This document shows, in pieces, positions 10,205 through 19,627 of a stretch of DNA of 64,000 nt (the first letter of the stretch is position 1; every line of letters starts with the position of its first letter). The notes under the pieces are model-generated. The model searched no databases. It was not told where the DNA came from and worked only from the letters and a program-made list of their open reading frames with translations. The DNA comes from JAKAIY01 sp963809385 (GTDB taxonomy: Bacteria > Chloroflexota > Ktedonobacteria > Ktedonobacterales > JADMIN01). A program made the position numbers and the translations under genes. The stretch covers positions 1 through 64,000 of the forward strand of contig CAWEJL010000018.1 in the NCBI GenBank assembly GCA_963809385.1, given 5' to 3'.

Positions 10205-10251
10205 CGCCCGCGCCAGTCGCACCGGAGCGAGACACACGCGAAGAACTCAGT

Positions 10252-10284
10252 AAAGTCTGTCGCTTATCAAGCGACAGACTTTTT
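10252..10284 (+). terminator. Intrinsic terminator of the rRNA operon
   Basis: AAAGTCTGTCGCTT at 10252-10265 pairs with AAGCGACAGACTTT across a 3-nt loop, followed by TTTTTG. The stem is perfect and ends in a T-run, so this is a strong rho-independent terminator. Confidence 0.93.
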
Positions 10285-10677
10285 GTTGTTTCTCGCGATC
10301 GATCGAGAGATTGCGCGCCCCTGCGCTCGCGCTTGGGCCGCGCACGCGATCAACCGCCCCGACCTGTTACGCGGCTTACTCGCCTTGTGAGATGAGAAGG
10401 ATCTCGATGCAAGCGGCGGGTGGGCGAATTTCTGGTCTGCCTGGCTAGGACGTTGGCGTTCAGGAGGCTTCAATCCCAGATCGAGCGGCGTGCCGGCCAG
10501 GACGTTGGTCGTGGGGGCCAGGCGCGCTCCTTCGCGCGCGCATCACAGCGCCAAGCGCCGTTCGTGTGACAGTGACCGTATCCAGAGATTGGCCGCGCGT
10601 TTGTGCGCTGTGCGTGATACCCACATGGCATGCTCTCTCTTACTAGGTCAGACTCTATCGAAGAGAGGTGGTTTCGC
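10285..10677. other. Intergenic region without a recognised gene
   Basis: Nearly 400 bases lie between the rRNA terminator and the next start codon. No RNA gene, promoter pair or convincing coding frame was seen. Low-support open frames on both strands lack ribosome sites. Confidence 0.4.
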
Positions 10678-11022
10678 ATGAATCGCGCAACGACGACGAA
10701 CTCTGATGAGCAGCATGCCGAGGTCTCCACGGCCCACGCGCCCAATCTGGGATCCCCGCTTGATATGACGGAGTTGTATGACGTCGTGGAGGTGGCGTTA
10801 CACTTCTTTGATGAGCATCTGGCCGCCAAGGCTGAGCATGAGCGCCATCTGCACCTGCCGACGCGCATCGTCGGCGAGTGTCTCGGCGATCACGTGCGCC
10901 GTGGGGCGCGGCGCTGGACGGATTTGCCGGATGCGCTGCCGCTAGGCGAGGAGGGCGGCACCGCCTGGACGCCCGATAATGCATGGCTACGCGAGGAGCC
11001 TGAGAAATCTCAGCAGTCTTGA
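10678..11022 (+). CDS. Hypothetical protein, 114 residues
   Basis: The start ATG at 10678 is preceded by GAGAGGTGG at a suitable distance. The protein is acidic and soluble (starts MNRATTTNSDEQHAEVS, contains DVVEVALHFFDEHLAAKAEHERH and LPTRIVGECLGDHVRRGARR). The middle looks helical, and I recognise no family. A hairpin with a T-rich tail lies 70 bp downstream and would end the transcript. The reading frame is supported by the ribosome site and the terminator rather than by homology. Confidence 0.55.
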   Translation: MNRATTTNSDEQHAEVSTAHAPNLGSPLDMTELYDVVEVALHFFDEHLAAKAEHERHLHLPTRIVGECLGDHVRRGARRWTDLPDALPLGEEGGTAWTPDNAWLREEPEKSQQS

Positions 11023-11093
11023 GCGCGCATTACCCGGCGCGATCGCTGGCGCGCGTTCGATGAGGCGCTGGGAAAGATACAGGAAGGCCGGAC

Positions 11094-11121
11094 GCCCGTC
11101 GCTTACAGGCGACGGGCTTTC
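11094..11121. terminator. Bidirectional terminator between convergent genes
   Basis: GCCCGTCGC at 11094-11102 pairs perfectly with GCGACGGGC at 11109-11117 across a 6-nt loop, followed by TTTCTGT on the plus strand. It lies between the plus-strand gene ending at 11022 and the minus-strand acetyltransferase ending at 11145, so it may serve both. Confidence 0.75.
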
Positions 11122-11144
11122 TGTGCGCGAAGGGTGTCGCAGTT

Positions 11145-12051
11145 TCAGCGCCATGAGGGGCGCGACCGTGTATAGGTAATGGTGCGCGCGCCTGGCTGAA
11201 ACCCAAGGCTCTGGTAGAGCTTTCCCGGTATGGGATACCCATCGTCACCACGGGGACAGACGAGCGCGGACTCCGCGCCTGCCTCGCGCATTGCTCGTAG
11301 GGCCGCGAGATTCACCGCGCGCGCGAAGCCACGGCGGCGGTAGGCGGGCGCGCACCCCACCGGCTCCAGCAGGCCCACCTTGTTCCGTTCGTCGAGCCAC
11401 CCCAGCGCGGTCGCCACGAAGTCGCCGTCCGGGCCCTCGATCACCCAATCCAGATCGGGACGGTATGGCCACGCGGCCATGAGCGCCGTATAGCCCTCAG
11501 TGGTCACGCGCGAGGGGTTGTTGTCTGAAAAAGCCGCCCGATGGCCAGCCGCGCGGCGCTCCGCTTCATCCGAGCGGACATGGCGCAGGATAAACCCATC
11601 GGGGGCTATAGGCGAGGCGAGCGCGTCAAGCGGCATGTGATGATGCGTGAAGTAGGGCGGCGCCTCGTCTGGCGCGTAGCCAGCCTCGCTCAGAGCGGAC
11701 GACCAGATGCGGCTCGGTTTCCAGGACTGTACAGTTCAGGCGCTCGCCTCACCCACCCGCTCGAACCACGCGATGACGCATCCGCGAGATCTGGTCGCGC
11801 TGGATCAACGGCGAGGTTGAGGTAGTCGGGTAGCTCCGACCCATCCCCACGCCATGACCTCGGCGCCCTCCTCCCAGAGCGCGGTGCGCCAGGCGCTCGC
11901 CTGGCCGGGGATCGGCGTTGCGCTGCCATGCGAGATCCCCGATATGCCAGTTCGCGTTCACAGACCAGATGCGCTGAACGAGATCCTGCATGGCGCGCAG
12001 GTCGTCATCTGGTCGCGTTAGTCGCGTTGTCGCATGCGAGATCCTCCCGCT
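11145..12051 (-). CDS. GNAT-family N-acetyltransferase, frame broken
   Basis: GNAT enzymes move an acetyl group from acetyl-CoA to an amine. The intact C-terminal frame (11145-11636 and beyond) contains the acetyl-CoA-binding segment RRRGFARAVNLAALRAMREAG and the usual ending with LYQSLGF. That frame stays open upstream into YAPDEAPPYFTHHH, so 11636 is not the real start. A separate frame to about 12050 holds DDDLRAMQDLVQRIWSVNAN, which resembles the first half of two-domain GNAT proteins. The two halves are linked by about two single-base shifts between 11700 and 11930. I therefore read one gene of roughly 300 residues. The upstream start is not certain, and the substrate is unknown. Confidence 0.65.
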
Positions 12052-12103
12052 CTGCAGTGCCTCATCACGCGGGCTAGTACCACGTCGCCCAGCAAACACG
12101 CAT

Positions 12104-12133
12104 GGCCCCCTCGCCGGTGAAGACGAGGGGGCC
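12104..12133 (-). terminator. Hairpin downstream of the 12.2-12.9 kb gene
   Basis: GGCCCCCTCG at 12104-12113 pairs perfectly with CGAGGGGGCC at 12124-12133 across a 10-nt loop. It lies just past the stop of the minus-strand gene at 12186. The tail is only weakly T-rich, so termination is likely but not certain. Confidence 0.5.
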
Positions 12134-12185
12134 GCGCGTCGCTTGAGGAGCGACTGATTCAGTTGTAGATCGTCGGTCGGTCGCG

Positions 12186-12920
12186 CTAGGGCGTGACCGG
12201 GGCGAGTGGAGCGGTGTTCGGGCTGGCCGCACTGGGTGGCGTGGCCAGGCCAAACTGCTCCCCCAGATCGCGCTCGACGCGCTGGTGGTAGTCCTTCTCG
12301 TGCCCCAGCTGGGTCTGCGCCTCATCCCGCCGGTTCTCCCGCGCGAGCCGGCGCGCCTGAGCCATCGCCAGGCGGTAGTGCTCGCGCTGGAGGCGATGGT
12401 ACGCGACGAGATCGCTGGCGTACCCAGTGCGCGGGCCACCCTGAATCCAGGTGATGATCCGGCGCAGCGCGCGCTCGCTAGTCAGCGGGCGAGTCTGGCC
12501 CGGCACGCGCACCGCGTTCACCTCGTGGCGCACGCGGTCCACATACCGATCCAGCCACGCCTGATCCATCCAGACGCGCAGACGCCCGCCGGTGGTCGGG
12601 CGGATGAAGCGAGCCAGATGGCGCGCGGCCACCGCATGCCGCACGCGCTCGTTGAGCAGCCGGGTCTGCGCCTCCGTCTCGTTGCGGGCCCGGCGCAGGT
12701 TCATCGCCACGCGCAGCCCGCTCGTATGGCGCTGGTACTCATCAGCCATATGCTTCAGGAGCGCCGCTGTGGACGAGCTGGCGTCCATGCGGGTGGTCTG
12801 GCTTCCAGCCGGGCCACGTGTCGCGGCGTTGCTCCGTGGTACACGCACGACACGGAAGGCGAGCGTCGCGGCGCTCGCCAGCGCGAAGGCCATCGCGCCC
12901 AGCAGCGTCAGGATTGGCAT
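12186..12920 (-). CDS. Hypothetical protein with N-terminal membrane anchor
   Basis: The start at 12920 (MPILTLLGAMAFALASAATLAFRVV) is preferred over the upstream ATG because GAGAGGAGAG lies just before it and a clear hydrophobic segment begins at once. The remaining 220 residues are soluble, charged and strongly helical, with many Arg, Glu and Gln (for example NETEAQTRLLNERVRHAV and RLARENRRDEAQTQL), and are probably coiled-coil. The C-terminus is Pro/Ala-rich. I recognise no family. The 244-residue protein is probably anchored in the membrane. No neighbouring gene is in an operon with it. Confidence 0.65.
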   Translation of the reverse strand: MPILTLLGAMAFALASAATLAFRVVRVPRSNAATRGPAGSQTTRMDASSSTAALLKHMADEYQRHTSGLRVAMNLRRARNETEAQTRLLNERVRHAVAARHLARFIRPTTGGRLRVWMDQAWLDRYVDRVRHEVNAVRVPGQTRPLTSERALRRIITWIQGGPRTGYASDLVAYHRLQREHYRLAMAQARRLARENRRDEAQTQLGHEKDYHQRVERDLGEQFGLATPPSAASPNTAPLAPVTP

Positions 12921-13121
12921 CGTTTGCTCTCCTCTCCATTCGTCGAACCAACTTCTCAAGGCGTCCTCGCTGGACGCAGTGGCAGTATAGGCGATAGCGC
13001 CAGGCGGGCGGTATCACGGAGAGGATGAGATTTTCGCGTGGAGACAGGCATGCGGCGCATCACCCGCGCGGTGTCATCCGCTGGGTGTCATCCGCTGGGT
13101 GAGTCCTTGCGCGCGGCCCGG

Positions 13122-13836
13122 CTAGTCGCTGGAGTCGGAGGGGGTGAGGTAGCCCTTGAGGACGGCGTAGAGTACGGCCTGGTCGCGATTCTGCACGCGC
13201 AGCTTGCTGATGATGTGGCCGATGTGGGTCTTGACGGTATTGGGTGAGATGACCATACGCTCGGCGATGGTGTCCGTCGAGAGCTGCTGGGCGACCAGCG
13301 CCAGCGTCTCGCGCTCGCGCTCGGTCAGGTGGGGGATCTTCACTGCCCTTCTGGCGCGGTGGCCATTGCTCCACCTGCGAGCCCTGGCGAACATAGCGCG
13401 CGGCGATCTCGCCATCTACTACCCACTCGCCCCTGGCCAGGCGTCGCGTCAGGTCGCAGAGATCGCCGTTGCGCGAGTCACCCTTGCGCGAGTAGCCTTG
13501 CGCGCCGGCGTAAAAGGCGTCGGCGAAGAGGTCGCCCTGGGTGTCGGTCGCGGTGATGACGCAGCAAGCGGTTTGGGGGCTGATGGCGCGCAGCTCGCGA
13601 ATCAGCTCGACCCCGGCGCGATTGTCACCTTGCAGGCGCATGTCGATCAGCGCCACCATCGGGCGCGCACGCGCGGCTAGCTCCACGGCGTCTTCGGGGG
13701 TCTCGCAGACGCCCAGAAGCTCGATATCATCTTCCGCCATGAGCATTGGCACGGCGCGGCGGGCGAGGTAGTCATCATCAACCACCATCACGGTGATTTT
13801 GTCGCCCTGCGCGCTCTCGCGCTCGTCGTTACCCAT
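13122..13836 (-). CDS. NarL/LuxR-type response regulator (second of two), frameshifted
   Basis: This is a DNA-binding response regulator. The N-terminal receiver has the acidic pair VVDDD, acceptor Asp in VALIDMRLQGD and the late Lys in GYSRKGD. The C-terminal LuxR-type helix-turn-helix (HLTERERETLALVAQQLS, then NTVKTHIGHIISKLRV) is in another frame ending at 13122. The switch is near 13345, so a single-base indel joins the two. It starts 8 bp after the stop of the first regulator, in the same operon as the histidine kinase at 14.7-17.2 kb. It would bind DNA when phosphorylated by that kinase. Confidence 0.85.
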
Positions 13837-13844
13837 TGCCCAGA

Positions 13845-14513
13845 TTACTCCCCCGAAACGTTTCCACTAGAACAGAACGTTCCCTCGACGCGGGTATCGC
13901 GCCTCTCCAGCGCCCGGCCCATGATGTTGCGTATGCTCGTCTGTACGACCGCTTCGCCCTCTTTGAGCGATGAGGCGATGCTCTCGGCGCGCTCCCCGTG
14001 CGCGATCCGGCTCAGGATGTCGCGCTCTCGAGGCGTGAATAAAGGAGGTTGGGTGGCTTGTCCTGCCTGGTTCGCTTCCCGTAGCAGCAGCGCGGCCATT
14101 TCGGGGTCAAGCTCCCAGTCGCCAGCGGCCAGCCGTTTGACGATTCGTGGCAGCTCGTCGCCGAGAACGTAGCCTTTGCGATAATAGCCGTGCGCTCCGG
14201 CGTAGAACGCCAGGGGCAGCAGGTCGCCGCGCCGGTCGCTGGCAGTGAGCGCCAAGCAGGCGGTGGCGGGACTGAGCGCGCGGATCTGGCGGATCAGCGC
14301 GACGCCCGCATACGGGTCACCGCGCATGCGCATATCCACCAAGGCCACCTGTGGGGGCTGGCGCATGATCTCATCCAGGCATTCCTCCGCAGAGCCGCAG
14401 CGCGCCGTGATGGTGATTTCCGGGCTGTCTAAGAGCAACCGCAGCGCCTCGCGCGCGGTAGGGTCGTCATCCACGATAAGCGCTGTGATGGGCGTCACTT
14501 GCTCGCCACTCAC
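13845..14513 (-). CDS. NarL/LuxR-type response regulator (first of two)
   Basis: The receiver domain begins ITALIVDDDPTAREALRLLL, has acceptor Asp in VALVDMRMRGD and Lys in GYYRKGY. The C-terminal region resembles a LuxR helix-turn-helix (LFTPRERDILSRIAHGERAE), but the recognition helix (EAVVQTSIRNIMGRALER) departs from the usual pattern and the tail is short. A GTG start at 14513 is chosen because the receiver begins there and GGAAAGAGAG lies upstream; a longer frame reaches 14663. It shares the layout of its downstream neighbour and may form dimers or compete with it. DNA binding is less certain than for that neighbour. Confidence 0.85.
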   Translation of the reverse strand: MSGEQVTPITALIVDDDPTAREALRLLLDSPEITITARCGSAEECLDEIMRQPPQVALVDMRMRGDPYAGVALIRQIRALSPATACLALTASDRRGDLLPLAFYAGAHGYYRKGYVLGDELPRIVKRLAAGDWELDPEMAALLLREANQAGQATQPPLFTPRERDILSRIAHGERAESIASSLKEGEAVVQTSIRNIMGRALERRDTRVEGTFCSSGNVSGE

Positions 14514-14659
14514 ATTGTTGCTCTCTTTCCGGCGTCGCTGGTCGCGCCGCGTGTTCTCTAAGGCGCTGGGACGGACGCATCTCGCCCAGCGCGCATTTTT
14601 CTTTTCCACATCTACGAACATGGAGCCACCGGCCCGTTGGCGAGTGGCTCCATTGCCGG

Positions 14660-17175
14660 TCAACTCTGGTTCAGGGCGGCGACCGCCGCCAGATTGGGCC
14701 TTTCACCGCGCGAGCCGCTTGCGCTGGGCCGCGCGTCGCCGGAGAGCGGCAGCGTGACGGAGAGGGTTGTGCCCGACGCGCCAGGCTCGCGTGAGCTCTC
14801 CAGTATGAGCGCGCCACCGCGCCGCTCGGCGCGCGCGCGGATACCGTTGATGCCGTGCGATTTGCGGATGCGGCTGGTATCGAAGCCGCAGCCGTTGTCG
14901 CGCATAGTGAGCAGCAATGCGCCATCCTCGACCAGGGCCGTGATCTCGATATGGGTGGCGCGCCCGTGACGCTCGGCGTTGTTGACCGCTTCGCGGACGA
15001 TCATCATCGCGTCGTGGCGCAGGCTGAGCGTCAGGGCGCTGTCGTCGCCAGCGTGGCTCGATACGCACTGAACTTCGAGCGTGCGGCGCACTAGCGAGGC
15101 GTAGTCATCCAACTCGACGGAGAAGCGTGGACGCTCCACCCGGAGCCATTCGTCTTCTCGCTGCCAGATATCGGCGGTGTCGCGCTCGCGCCAGACTTCG
15201 ATGAGGTAGTTGACCTGGCGCTGAAGCGCGCGGATGGCTTCGCGCGCGGCGAGCAGCTTTTCGCCGCCACGCGCGCTGAGCGCGTCCGACCGCTCCCACT
15301 CGCTGGCGACCTGCTCCAGCAGCATGCGGCCCATGCTGGCGTGCTGCGCCATGCCGTCGTGGATGTCGCGCCAGGTGTTGGCGCGCTCTTCTTCCGCCAC
15401 GCGCTGATAGAGCATCGCGCTCTGCAGCGCCAGCGCCGCCAGATCGGCCAGCGCCGCGCACCATTCGCGGTACTCCTGCGGGAAGAGGCGCGGGGCGCGG
15501 TAGTTGACGAAGATGACGCCGAGCGCTTCCGTCTCGCTCCCTTGCCCGTCGGATGTGATCGCCGCCGGCCCGCAGCGGCAGGATCGCCGCCGCCTGGACG
15601 CCCTCGCGCGTCACGAATCCACTGGGATGCGGCTGGGGATCGGGCTCGTAGCGCTCGAATTGGGCTTCACCCGTGAGCAGCGCGCGCGCCACAGCGGAGC
15701 GTTCTCCACGCCGCGCCACGCGGGCCGCGGAGGCGGGCGGCGCCTGAAACACGCCAGCGATGATCGGCTCGCCAATCAGTCCGCTCTCCGAATCGCGGGG
15801 GTAGAGCGCCACGGAGTCAGCTCCGAGCGTCTCGCGCGCGATGTGGACGATCTCATCCAGCGCGGGCAGTAGCTCCTGCTGGACCAGCAGACGGCGGGCG
15901 ATGCCCTGCGTGACGTTGGTGAGGCCTTGCGCGCGGGTCAGCCGGCGCACGCTATCCAGCGCGACCGCAAGATGCAGGACGATCGCATTGAGCAGCTCTA
16001 CATCATCGTCGCTGAAGGCGTAGGCGCGCTCGCTCTGCACATCGAGCACACCGAGCGTCGTCTCACCCAAGATCAGGGGAAACGCCATTTCGGCGCGAGT
16101 GCGGGGGAAACTGGAGTGCGGCAGGTAGAGATGGTCAGGGTCGCGCGCGACGTCGTTGACGAGTCGCATCTGGCCATGGTTGGCGCACCAGCCCGTGATC
16201 CCCTGCGCCTCTACGACGACGAATTCGCGCTCGACCAGCTCCCGCCCGGCGGGGCTGGTGGCGCCGAAGAAGCGCAGGCCGCGCGCGATACGCTCATCAT
16301 CTGAGGTGGCGAGCAGGATGTTGACCTCATCGTAGCCCATGCGCTGGGCGATGATCGCCGCCGCCTGATTGGCGAACGCGGTCTCGGAGGGGCCAGCGGT
16401 GATTGTGAGGGTGGTGATTGCGCGCGCGATGTCCAGCGCGCTGGTGAGGCCCTCTCGGCGCTCGGAGAGGTAGCGTAGGGTGATCGCGGGCAGCAGGCTG
16501 ATGAGCGTTAGCCAGCAGACGTGCAGGGCGATGGTCCAGATCCCTATTGCATCCAGGCGCCCGACGCCAACCACCCACGCGATACCGTCGCAGACAGTGA
16601 CCAGTCCGGCCAGCCCCATGATCCAGTACACCGAGGCGTAGCGTGCGGCGCGCAGCACCGGGAGCACGAACAGCAGCCAGCTCGCCCCGAGCAGTGGCTC
16701 GGTCACTCCGGCGCTCGCGCTCACGCGGTCCAGCGTCACGACGAATGCCAGCGCGGCGAGTGTCAGCGCGCAGGCCAGCGCGCCGTGGAGCAGGGATAGC
16801 TCGCGGCTGTCATCGCGGCGCTGGGATGGCGCGGCGGCTGAACCTGGGATAGGCTGCGGCTCTGGGTGCGCCGAAGATGAACCATGAGAATCCCTCAGTC
16901 AGCGCGCGCACGGCGCCCAGGATGGCGGCGCGCGCGTCGGGTCTGCGCGAGAGGGTGATGAGGGTTATCTGGTAGATGACGAAAAGCAGCGGCCAGAAGA
17001 CCATCCAGGGGGAGATTGAGAGGATAGGCGCGACGAGCAGAACGGCGATGATCGCGGTGACTGTGCCCGCGATGGCGTCATACCAGGCGCGGAGGAAGCG
17101 CAGCGCGCGGCGGTGACGCACCGGCCGGTTCGCGGCAAGCAGATCGGTGGGTACGGGGCGGTAGACGTTGAGCAC
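14660..17175 (-). CDS. NarX/DegS-like sensor histidine kinase with GAF domains, frameshifted
   Basis: Three frames join into one protein of about 830 residues. The N-terminus (GTG at 17175) has several hydrophobic segments, continuing after a shift near 16830 into more membrane helices. Two GAF-like domains follow: one around AIIAQRMGYDEVNILLATSDD to LGVLDVQSERAYAFSDDDVELL, the second around ARETLGADSVALYP. A second shift near 15560 leads to the HisKA_3 dimerisation box (TWRDIHDGMAQHASMGRML), where His is the phosphorylation site, and to an HATPase domain with REAVNNAERHG, DNGCGFD and GINGIRARAERRGG. Two response regulators follow directly. It probably senses a redox or small-molecule signal, which is an inference from GAF domains. 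Confidence 0.85.
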
Positions 17176-17573
17176 GTCGCATCCACTCCCTTCATCTCGT
17201 CACGCGCCTAAGATGGGCGCTCCTGAGGTGCGCGCGCCGCGCCCTACTCCTGGCGAGAGTATACCGCCTGGTGATCGGTAAGGCCTATCACCCATTGGAT
17301 GATCTTTCGCGGACGGGCCAGGCTGGCGAGTCGGGGAATGTCGGGGCGTGAAGGTGGGCGTGGCGGATACGACAATCTGGAGGCTCCCAAGGCTGTTGAG
17401 ACGCAAGCGCGACTGTGAGCGCTACTGAATATTGCGTAAAATGGATTATAGCAAGCGCATGTAGGATTGAGTCTGTGATATGCTGGCGACAAATTTTCGC
17501 TTTGTGGCTGTGGCCCGTACTGGTATCATCGTTTGTCCGAGCGATGAATCATCGTTGCGACACAGGGGGCGCT
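17176..17573. other. Divergent intergenic region
   Basis: About 400 bases separate the histidine kinase start (minus strand) and the next gene (plus strand). The right part, from about 17425, is AT-rich and likely holds the promoter for the downstream gene. No clear -35/-10 pair or RNA gene was recognised. Confidence 0.4.
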
Positions 17574-18476
17574 ATGCCAAATCTCCGCACGGTAGTCATG
17601 GGTTCTGTTGATGAGCGGCGCATCATGGGCTATGTGGACGATCTCGGTGGGGTCTATAATGCGCAGCGCCAGAGAATCGGTGGTGTGGGTATCGAGCGCA
17701 ACGCTCGCTACGCGGTTCAAGACGTGAGCGGAGTTGTTGTAGGCTCAGTAGATTCTCAGGGTGATGCGCATGGCGGGCATGCCGTCTATGATGCGTTCAA
17801 TGTGGTTGTAGGAACGGCGTTCGCGAACGCGTTTGCAGAGGCCGCTACAGGGCAGGCTGGATTGATCGCATTCGATGAAGGGCAGGGGGAGCGCAGAGAG
17901 CTTATCTGTGGCGCCGCGTATCTGCTGCTGGTTCATGCGCCTGTTATCCCATCAGGGACTGGCCCTCAAGCGGAAGCGTTCACGCGGATGGCGCAAGGAG
18001 GAGCGCACCTGGCGCAAGAGGGCATCCACCATCTCAAGGAGGATCACCAGCGAACGCTGGCAGAGCGGGAGCGTCTCGCAAAAAATGGCAGCATCGTTGA
18101 CAGCTCCGCGGGGCAGGTGGTGAAGTTCGCCGCGACGACCGTTCTTGAGATGATTCCCTTGGGGCTGGGACCCTGGGGTATTGGTGATGTGACGACGTTC
18201 ATCGAATGTTTGCTAGGTCGCACGATCGATGGGCTCAAGCTCTCGATGTTTGAGCGGCTCATCTATCTGGGCGCCTCCGCGATTCCTGTTGTTCCCGCGC
18301 GCCCGGTCGTGACCGTTTACCGGCTGATCGAACGGAGCCGCGCGCATCAGGCCGCTGGCAAAGCAGGCGCTCCGGATCTGCCATCGGTGGCTGATCTCAA
18401 CCCGATAGTGGATACGTCTCGCCCCGCTGGATACCTGGATGCCGCCAGACCTGGAGATCGTCCGCTATCGAACTAG
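17574..18476 (+). CDS. Hypothetical protein with pre-toxin-TG-like region
   Basis: This 300-residue protein starts at ATG 17574 after CAGGGGG. Residues 5-80 form short beta-type repeats (GSVDERRIMGYVDDLGGVYN, GVVVGSVDSQGDAHGG, NVVVGTAF). Residues 189-255 (EMIPLGLGPWGIGD, CLLGRTIDGLKLSMFERLIY, GASAIPVV) resemble the pre-toxin TG region that precedes the toxic domain in secreted polymorphic toxins. No toxin domain follows; the protein ends 45 residues later. No signal peptide is seen. A DnaJ-type zinc-finger gene follows 62 bp downstream. The family link is by pattern only; the gene could be an ordinary cytoplasmic protein. Confidence 0.6.
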   Translation: MPNLRTVVMGSVDERRIMGYVDDLGGVYNAQRQRIGGVGIERNARYAVQDVSGVVVGSVDSQGDAHGGHAVYDAFNVVVGTAFANAFAEAATGQAGLIAFDEGQGERRELICGAAYLLLVHAPVIPSGTGPQAEAFTRMAQGGAHLAQEGIHHLKEDHQRTLAERERLAKNGSIVDSSAGQVVKFAATTVLEMIPLGLGPWGIGDVTTFIECLLGRTIDGLKLSMFERLIYLGASAIPVVPARPVVTVYRLIERSRAHQAAGKAGAPDLPSVADLNPIVDTSRPAGYLDAARPGDRPLSN

Positions 18477-18538
18477 GCCGGCGTGGTGAAACTCTTGTGG
18501 TGGTGGCGCGTTCCACGCTTGTGACGGAGGAGACGCTC

Positions 18539-18748
18539 ATGGAAACGCGACCTTGTCCAACGTGTAAGGGGGCTGGACATGTTTTTATTGATGGCCCGTG
18601 CCCCCCATGTGGTGGGAGCGGGCGAAGCCGGGTGAATTCGGGGCGGCCATGCTCTTTATGCCGGGGAAGCGGCCACATATCAGGGCAAACGACCTGCAAT
18701 CAGTGTGCGGGGCTCGGCTATCAGCGGATATTGTTTGGGCCTGAATAA
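18539..18748 (+). CDS. Small DnaJ-type zinc-finger protein
   Basis: This 69-residue protein consists almost entirely of four CxxCxGxG-type motifs: CPTCKGAGHV, CPPCGGSGRS, CSLCRGSGHI and CNQCAGLGY. In DnaJ the same four motifs bind two zinc ions and help hold unfolded proteins. Here there is no J-domain and no peptide-binding domain. The ATG at 18539 follows GGAGGAGACGCTC, a good ribosome site. It may be co-transcribed with the pre-toxin-like gene upstream. Such stand-alone zinc fingers may act as redox- or protein-binding adaptors; the role here is unknown. Confidence 0.75.
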   Translation: METRPCPTCKGAGHVFIDGPCPPCGGSGRSRVNSGRPCSLCRGSGHISGQTTCNQCAGLGYQRILFGPE

Positions 18749-18860
18749 TACAACGCTTGCCTTACGGTCGCTTGGTGGTAACTCCCTGTTCGAGCTCTTG
18801 GGAGCGATAGATACAGCGTGTCCTACAACCGGCGGCAGGGAGTGGAGCGCACGACAATAT

Positions 18861-18901
18861 GGAGGCGCCCGACGCCGTTTAGGCGTGTACCGGGCGTCTC
18901 C
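18861..18901. other. Imperfect hairpin between the zinc-finger gene and rplS
   Basis: GGAGGCGCCCG at 18861 and CGGGCGTCTCC at 18891 pair with one G-T across a loop that has its own short stem. It could be a terminator for either convergent gene. There is no strong T-run on either side. Confidence 0.4.
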
Positions 18902-18971
18902 ATGTGCGCGATAGGCAGCGGAAGGGAGCATGGCGCCAGTGCGCTCACGCGCCAGTGCGGCGCGTGAGGAA

Positions 18972-19325
18972 CTAGTCGCGGCGCTCCTTGAGGCGGGCGG
19001 CCTTCCCGCGCAGTCCGCGCATGTAGTAGAGATTCTTGCGGCGGACCTGGTTGTGGCGCACGACCTCGATCTTGTCAATGCGCGGCGAGTGGAGCAGGTA
19101 GGTGCGCTCGACGCCGACATTGTGCGCGATGCGGCGGACGGTGAAGGCGCTGTTGAGCCCCGAGCCGCGCAGGTGAATGACGATGCCCTCGAAGACCTGG
19201 ATACGCTCGCGATTGCCTTCGACGACCTTGGCGTGCACGCGCACGGTGTCGCCTGGCTCCAGCGTTGGAATATCCTCACGCAGATGCGGTTCTTCGACGG
19301 CCCGGACTAGTGGCGCTAGTGACAT
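18972..19325 (-). CDS. rplS: 50S ribosomal protein L19
   Basis: This 117-residue protein shows the L19 signature: PTLEPGDTVRVHAKVVEGNR, QVFEGIVI, then GVERTYLLHSPRIDKIEVVR and VRRKNLYYMRGLRGKAARLK at the end. L19 sits at the interface of the two ribosomal subunits. Length is normal. The start follows CAGGAGGAAAGAAAC, a very strong ribosome site. It stands alone here; the trmD/rimM/rpsP genes often found with it are absent from this window. Confidence 0.97.
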   Translation of the reverse strand: MSLAPLVRAVEEPHLREDIPTLEPGDTVRVHAKVVEGNRERIQVFEGIVIHLRGSGLNSAFTVRRIAHNVGVERTYLLHSPRIDKIEVVRHNQVRRKNLYYMRGLRGKAARLKERRD

Positions 19326-19627
19326 GTTTCTTTCCTCCTGGCGCTATGCCAACAGCCAGTATACACCTACATCGCGCTACCGCGCAATCATTCTGGCGCT
19401 TTCGGATTTTGAATAATGGCCCGTTTCTCTGAGCCTATGGCGCTGGCTCTGGCATGCGGATTGCATTATTTCTCCAGCGCCACGAATGGACGGCGCCCCA
19501 CCGCAAGGATTGCGCCTTCCTTCTTCCGCCAGTCATGAAATCGCCTCGGACATCCGGCTCGCGGCAGGCCTCATTGCATCATGCCTCATGCGCTCATTCA
19601 TCCCATATGAAAACAAGGAGGTGACGC
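19326..19627. other. Divergent intergenic region between rplS and a kinase gene
   Basis: About 300 bases of lower GC than the flanking genes. It probably contains the promoters of both divergent genes. No convincing promoter pair or RNA gene was recognised. Confidence 0.4.

Larger units (their letters stand above)
9836..10219 (+). repeat. Tandem direct repeat carrying the two 5S genes (161-bp units)
   Basis: Units at 9836-9996 and 10059-10219 appear identical and are separated by 62 bp of unrelated sequence. Identity extends about 20 bp before and 15 bp after the mature 5S, so the unit includes the processing hairpin. This fits a recent duplication, or an assembly join at a shared 5S. Confidence 0.9.

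Noticed and set aside
9499..10395. Open frames across the tRNA and 5S genes
   Set aside because: They overlap well-supported structural RNA genes and repeat exactly with the 5S duplication; no coding evidence.
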